Source: Hydnum rufescens UP504
Taxonomy: Eukaryota > Basidiomycota > Agaricomycetes > Cantharellales > Hydnaceae
NCBI GenBank assembly: GCA_014904985.1
Contig: MU128931.1
Location: 296,797-360,796 of the forward strand
DNA length: 64,000 bases
Direction: 5' to 3'
The notes beneath the pieces were generated by a model that worked only from the letters and a program-made list of their open reading frames with translations, made no database searches and was not told where the DNA came from. The position numbers and the translations under genes are program-made. Numbering within the stretch: position 1 is the first letter of the stretch; each line of letters begins with the position of its first letter. Shown one piece after another: positions 58,900 to 64,000 of the stretch.

Positions 58900-60995
58900 A
58901 TGTCCATCGCCAGTGCGTTCGCCCTTTGCAGACGCGCCTTCACTACTTCTGGTATCTGTCGCAGTACAACCGCGTCAGTGAGGAGTAACAACAAGTTGTG
59001 GAAATCGGCCGATGAGGCTGTTGCCGATATCGAGTCTGGCAGCACCGTCTTCAGCGGGGTGCGCACTCTCTCCACTTCTTAAGGGACGCCCTAAACCTTA
59101 GCCAGCCCAACCCAAGGGCTTTGGCTTGTGTGGGACCCCAGATACCCTCATCCAGGCTCTCAGCCGACGTCCCCAAACAAGAGACCTCACCGCGGTATCG
59201 AACAATGCCGGTGTGGGCGAGCGTGGTCTCGGTCTTCTTCTCACCGGTGGTCAAATATCCAAGATGATCTGTAAGTTTTCCCTCCCTCGACTTCCATGTA
59301 TCCTCGACTCCAGCCTCGCATAGGCTCCTATATCGGCTCGAATAAAACATTCGCCAACATGTACTTGACAGGAAAGATATCCGTCGAGCTCACACCCCAA
59401 GGCACACTCGTTGAGCGGATCGCAGCTGCCGCCCGTGGTGTACCTGCATTCTATACTCCCACAGGATACGGTTGGCTTTCACGATGAGGTGCTGCCCATC
59501 ATTTCCTTATCATCCATATCCAAATAGGGACTGCAACCCAGACTGGCGAGCTACCCATCCGATTCAATGCCGAAGGAGGCATCGCCATTCCAGGGAAAAA
59601 GAAGGAGGTGCGCGAATTTAATGGGCGACAATACGTTATGGAGGAGGCATTGTACGTGACCTCTGTCCCTCTGTCCCTAGATTTTATTTACGCTATTTGA
59701 TTCCACAGACACGCTGACTACGCGTTGGTCAAAGTATGGAAAGCAGACGCCTACGGGAATGCGATATTCAGGTGAACAGCTACCCCCGATCCGTCCTCGT
59801 AACGCCCTCATCCATATGCATTCACATAGGTATACGGCTCATAATTTCGGTGGCGCCATGGCAAAGGGCGCCAAGGTGACCATAGTCGAAGCCGAAGAGA
59901 TTGTCCCAGTAGGGGCACTCGACCCACAGCACGTACATATTCCCGGCATCTACGTCAACCGCGTCGTCCCTTCTACCGCCCCCAAACAGATCGAGATCCG
60001 CACTACCCGTCCCTCCCTTGGTACCACAGCCGTGGCACCGGGGAAGAAGAACGAAGCACTAGAAGTAGCGGAAGCAAGGGACGAGGCGCGCATTCGTCGT
60101 GAGAGGATCGTGAAGCGCGCAGCGAAGGAACTGAAGAATGGATATTACGTTAATTTGGGAATTGGGATGCCTATGCTCGCACCGAGCTTTTTGCCCGAGG
60201 GGGTTGTTGTACATCTACAGAGTGAGAATGGTTTGCTGGGCATGGGGCCGTACCCTACCGAGGAGGAGGTTGACGCGTGAGTTCTTCTCCCATATCACTG
60301 TGAGGGCACTGTCCAGCTGGAGGATCTCTCCTCTGACTGTTAATCGTGTGCTGATCTGGGCCTCTTGTTTAGAGATATTATCAATGCTGGAAAGGAAACC
60401 GTTACAGTACTTCCCGGTGCATCTATCTTCGGTTCGGAAGAGAGTTTTGGCATGATCCGCGGAGGACATATCGATGTGGCCATGCTAGGCGTGAGCCCCC
60501 ACCTTTAGTTAGTAGTCCTTAATCATGTTACTCATGCGCCCATCCACCCCATATTCTCCTTCCATGCAGGCATTAGAAGTCTCTGCTGCAGGTGACCTTG
60601 CCAACTACATGATCCCAAAGAAAGTGGTGAAAGGCATGGGCGGGGCGATGGACCTCGTTTCGAACCCTGACGGCACAAAAGTGATCGTCCTTATGGACCA
60701 CGTCAATAAAGACGGGAAGCACAAGATTCTGCAGCAATGTACACTCCCGCTGACGGGTGTTCGGTGCGTGAGTCAGATCATCACTGATTTGGTGAGTTGC
60801 CGTTTCCCGTGCGTAGAGGTTCTGGTTGCTCATGTTTTGGTGTGGTGTGGGGCACAGTGCGTCTTCGATGTGGATAGAAAGGTGGGAAAGCTTAGGCTCA
60901 TGGAGTTGGCGCCCGGCGTGACGGTGGATGAGATAAAGGCAAAGACGGGGGCGACTTTCACAATCTCTGAGGGACTTGAGCAGATGGACGAATGA
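58900..60995 (+). CDS. OXCT1: Succinyl-CoA:3-ketoacid CoA-transferase (SCOT), mitochondrial
   Basis: It transfers CoA from succinyl-CoA to a 3-oxo acid (acetoacetate in ketone-body use, 3-oxoadipate in relatives). It starts with a mitochondrial-type presequence ([19 protein letters not shown]) and keeps both fused subunits. The alpha half has [33 protein letters not shown] and the [15 protein letters not shown] block ([10 protein letters not shown]). The beta half has [17 protein letters not shown], the catalytic-Glu motif [48 protein letters not shown] and [14 protein letters not shown]. It ends GLEQMDE at TGA 60995. Exons join at canonical introns, the first from 59059. Full length, no lesion. 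Neighbouring genes suggest 3-oxoadipate as a possible substrate. Confidence 0.93.
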
Positions 60996-61491
60996 ACTAT
61001 AAGCGATATCTCATTAGTTGTAGCTGTATCTACCTACGTACTTTTGTAGTTGCCAGCAAGGGTCCATAAGTTCTGTCTGGTCACATGGAACTGATATCGT
61101 CCGTGCGTAGTGCTCTCCGACCAGTTCTAGTGGCATTTAACCGTACTGCTTTTACGCTGACGAGAAGGGGAATCACTGAAGGAAGAGTAGGTATTTCATT
61201 ATGCTAGGTGGAAGATTGGAGATCAGGGAGCGCCCACCCCCAACCGTGGTACTTCAAGGCGACACATCAGATAGTTCTCTATTTGTGGCCTTAAGGATAG
61301 TTCCAATTCAAGCTCGCCAGTGACACAATTGATACTGTGAGCCGCAACTCCAACTTGTTGCAAGGCAAGACCGTTTATCGGGTCAAGGGTCGGGCATTTA
61401 GGAATTCGAAATACAACAACAGATGCAACGCATCAAGGAAATAAGTATCATTTCCCTCCACTCCTTTGGCGAACGAAACAGGGTCGAGAAC
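60996..61491. other. Convergent intergenic region
   Basis: About 500 bp between SCOT and the EthD-like gene. No gene or repeat was recognised. Confidence 0.5.
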
Positions 61492-62432
61492 TTAGGCGAT
61501 GACGTCCGGCGTCTTCATGCTTCTTAAGGCCGCGATAGGTTCATACGACTTAATGAGCTTGAAGACACGTCGTTCGGATAGCGTCGCGCTACCAATAACT
61601 TCTGAACCAGCGGTGTCGGACGGGAATTTTGGATTATGTAGAGAGGAAAGCGCATCGAACTCTTCATACAGCGTATGTTGCCACAAATCAGCTCAAGAAA
61701 GAACAGAGACAATAGGTCATAACATTAATTACCTGATACCTCGAGAAAGGTGGGAGGGTCGAAGGGCTTCCTGACCTGCGCTTCCAGTCCAACGACTTGG
61801 ACGTCGGAGAGCTTAAATCTCCGCGTCCGATGCCATCCAGGCACTTGCTTGAGCGTCGGGATATATTCGTTCTCGTACCAATTGTGGAATGCCTGTTCGT
61901 TCGATTGTACTGGAGTGAACGAGTTGCATACGATGATGCTGGCGGAAATGGAGGTTGGGTCGAGGGCATTTGGCATTGGGGTCGTGTCACTAATCAAGGA
62001 GTATATCTGGAAAATTCAGGGAGCGCAATTGTTAGCCGGACGCGGAAATTCTGGAGCTATTAAACAAAGGTTAATAACTCTTCGATCCATAACGGCCAGT
62101 CTCTTGATTAGATCGACCTCTCTGGGGCTCCTGCTGGCCCTCAACGCAATGTAAGCGGGATCGGTGAAAACCGAGCTGTCGGAGACGGTGTATACCCCTG
62201 CGAACTTGGGTTTGGAGGCGTCGATCGCTTTGTACCGGGCACCGGTGCGGAACGCAGAGAAGTTCTCGGTACGAAGGGGAATGTGTTCCTTCCCATACCA
62301 TTCTTTAGCAGTAGATGGTCATGAACAGTAGAATGTCGCGGGAAGCAAGAGGGGTGACATACCGTGAAATTCCTCCTCCGATACCTGGTCGCCGGTCTCG
62401 AAGAGCACGAACAAGAGGCCTGGGGATGACAT
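61492..62432 (-). CDS. Two-domain EthD-like (dimeric alpha/beta barrel) protein
   Basis: Exon 1 (from 62432, MSSPGLLFVLFETGDQVSEE) joins across an intron to EWYGKEHIPLRTENFSAFR, then KPKFAGVYTVSDSSVF. A second half repeats the pattern: SIIVCNSFTPVQ, then FHNWYENEYIPTLKQVPGWH and FLEVS. A final exon begins YEEFDALSSLHNPKF and ends PDVIA at 61492. Both halves have the WYxxExIPxL signature and flanking strands of EthD/ferredoxin-like dimeric barrels, so the protein is an internal tandem of two such domains, a pattern I associate with fungal EthD-type proteins. Related folds include muconolactone isomerases and other aromatic-catabolism enzymes. Start sites of this gene and the next face each other across about 136 bp. 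The splice between the two halves (about 61985-62055) is not settled. Confidence 0.75.
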
Positions 62433-62568
62433 GGTTGTTGAAGGGGGGTGCCTATTGAGCCCAAAGAGACGAGTAACTGATGAAAGCTTGAGAGAAGTAG
62501 GAATCTGTAGGTACAATACAGGCAAGGGCTTTGCCGAGCGCGATGTAGACCAATTGAGTCCCGACTTT
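62433..62568. promoter_or_regulatory. Short divergent promoter region
   Basis: Only 136 bp separates the start codons of the EthD-like and decarboxylase-hydrolase genes, so they probably share control elements. No specific motif is claimed. Confidence 0.5.
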
Positions 62569-64000
62569 ATGCCTCGGATTCCCTACATATTTCCTGAGCC
62601 AGGCGAGGATCCAGTGGCAGACCGCATACGGCAGCGTCGAGGGCCCAGAGGACTCTCATCCCTTGATGGGACGCTGCTGAATGCGCCAAACATTGCTGAC
62701 AGCTGGAACACCTTCATTGGTACTCTGCGCAATAACAATTCACTCCCAAGTGATATCAGGGAACTCTTGGTATGGACTGCGGCTACTGTCAATATCTTGT
62801 AAGCCTGAAAGTATGATGCTGCAGATCCTTCGCATTGCAGCTCTGAATGGTGCAGCATTCGAGTGGATACAGCATGAACATATAGGAAGAGCTGCTGGAC
62901 TAACGACTGCACATCTCTTCCGCATTGGGGATGTGTCCAATATCATCTCCACAGCTCCCCCACTCGATCCGCTGACTTCTTTGCAACGTGCTGCTCTGGC
63001 TTTCGTCGATGCCAGCACTCGGTTAATCCGGGTGCCCGATGAAATATTCACTACTCTCAAAGCTGAACTTGAGTCATCATTAAAGACACACAATCCCGAT
63101 AATGTGACTGTGGAAAGACAAATAGTTGAAGCCACAACAACTGTCGGGGCGTATAATCTTGTTTCGCGTTTTCTCGTCGCTCTCGATGTAGACGATCGTG
63201 CCTCTCAGCATGTTCCTGTACCCACCACCCCCCATGCTCTGTACCAGCACTATTCCATAGACATCGATCGCAGCGTAACGCTCCACGCCAAGGTCCGTTT
63301 TCATCCTACGAATCCAAAGGCGCCTGCCCTCCTCTTCATCAATTCCATCCTTACGAATATATCCCTCTGGTCCTCTGTCCTTCCTGCTCTCACCACAACG
63401 TACACTCTCATCACCTTCGATCAGCGCGGACACGGCGGCTCCTCGTCTCCCCGAACAGATAGCACTATTCCCCGGCTCGCGCAGGATGTCGCGTGCATCC
63501 TCGACTATCTGCAGATCAAGCAAGCTCATGGTGTCATTGGCGTCAGCCAGGGAGGTGCTACGGCACTGTCCTTTGCCGTCCAATACCCTACCCGGTTGAG
63601 ACGTCTGGTCGTGTGTGACACACAAGCAGCATCGCCTGTAGATAACCGAGCTGCGTGGGCCGAACGCATTGCTCTTGCAGTGCGAGACGAGAATGGGATG
63701 GATACGCTCGCAGAGCTCACCACGGCGAGGTGGTTCCCTACTCCAGGATCGCCGTTTATCAAGGGCGGGAAGCATTTCCCCATCTTGCGGGATATGATCG
63801 TCGGTACGCCTGTGCAGGGCTTTGTCCGCTCCGCACCGGCGTTGCAGTCATACGACCTGCGCGCCGATGGGCTTATTCAGACACTCAAGGCAGAAAGCAG
63901 GAAAGAGGATGGAATGCGGATCCTCCTCCTCGCGGGAGAACTTGATGGAAAACTTCCAGCCGGTCTCAAGGCGCTTAGAGACGAGATCGGTGGAGATCAC
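62569..64000 (+). CDS. Carboxymuconolactone decarboxylase / alpha-beta hydrolase fusion (partial)
   Basis: It runs from ATG 62569 (MPRIPYIFPEPGEDPVADRI), with one intron at 62769-62824, and continues past the window end. Residues about 1-210 are a carboxymuconolactone-decarboxylase/AhpD-like domain: LPSDIRELLILRIAALNGAA then EWIQHEHIGRAAGL, the usual Arg...Glu-Trp-x-x-His pattern. Residues from about 220 are an alpha/beta hydrolase like 3-oxoadipate enol-lactonase: ALLFINSILTNISLWSSVLP, ITFDQRGHGGSSSP, the nucleophile elbow GVSQGGA and RLVVCDTQAA. The acid is expected near LLLAGELDGKLP; the catalytic His is outside. Bacterial PcaL proteins fuse the same two activities with the hydrolase first. 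A decarboxylating-hydrolysing step to 3-oxoadipate is inferred. Confidence 0.85.

Noticed and set aside
1..64000. CRISPR arrays, bacterial operons, phage or plasmid elements.
   Set aside because: The window is clearly eukaryotic (spliceosomal introns, nuclear tRNA intron, LTR element), and no regularly spaced short repeats were seen.

Overview
This window is nuclear DNA from a filamentous basidiomycete. Genes are split by many 45-80 bp introns, usually with a CTRAC-like branch point close to the AG. The gene set is fungal: GPI18/PIG-V, flavocytochrome b2, RER1, cornichon/ERV14, a Zn2Cys6 regulator, a BBC1-type protein, a WD40 remnant of NLR-like type, an F-box protein and Ty3/gypsy debris. 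The retroelement and WD40 style, the rhamnogalacturonan lyase/ABCG array and the several genes resembling Agaricomycete hypotheticals fit a Rhizoctonia/Ceratobasidium-like agaricomycete. That placement is inference; no marker gene is present to prove it.

Layout. 1-2437: a decayed minus-strand Ty3/gypsy element (LTR, gag, protease scrap, integrase) that has lost RT and RNase H. Its LTR cuts directly into a WD40-repeat gene whose 3' part survives at 2438-3364. 4.0-27.9 kb is an ordinary gene-dense block: PIG-V mannosyltransferase, a large disordered protein, two unrecognised multi-exon genes, flavocytochrome b2, a microcephalin-like BRCT protein, a BBC1/AIM3-type Cys-protease-fold protein, a Ser/Pro-rich protein, RER1, a TDA10-type glycerate kinase-like protein, cornichon/ERV14 and an NFKBIL1-like protein. 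28.6-49.9 kb is a degenerate tandem array: three rounds of [rhamnogalacturonan lyase remnant + half-size ABCG transporter + shared spacer], followed by a fourth, diverged ABCG gene. 51.7-53.3 kb holds an F-box protein and an intron-containing tRNA-Tyr(GTA).

53.8-64.0 kb looks like a catabolic neighbourhood. It has a Zn2Cys6/fungal-trans regulator, a mitochondrial SCOT-type CoA-transferase, a two-domain EthD-like protein and, divergent from it across about 136 bp, a carboxymuconolactone-decarboxylase + alpha/beta-hydrolase fusion cut off by the window end. Together these match the last steps of a beta-ketoadipate-type aromatic catabolic route. The fusion has the opposite domain order to bacterial PcaL.

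Two themes run across the window. First, GC-AG introns are strikingly frequent: four of 15 introns in the flavocytochrome b2 gene and one in cornichon. Second, three otherwise intact genes are each broken by exactly one missing base in a G or C homopolymer (RER1, ABCG copy 1, ABCG copy 4), which looks like a sequencing or assembly error rather than decay. In contrast, the retroelement, the lyase remnants and ABCG copies 2 and 3 carry genuine scattered damage, including CGA-to-TGA changes.
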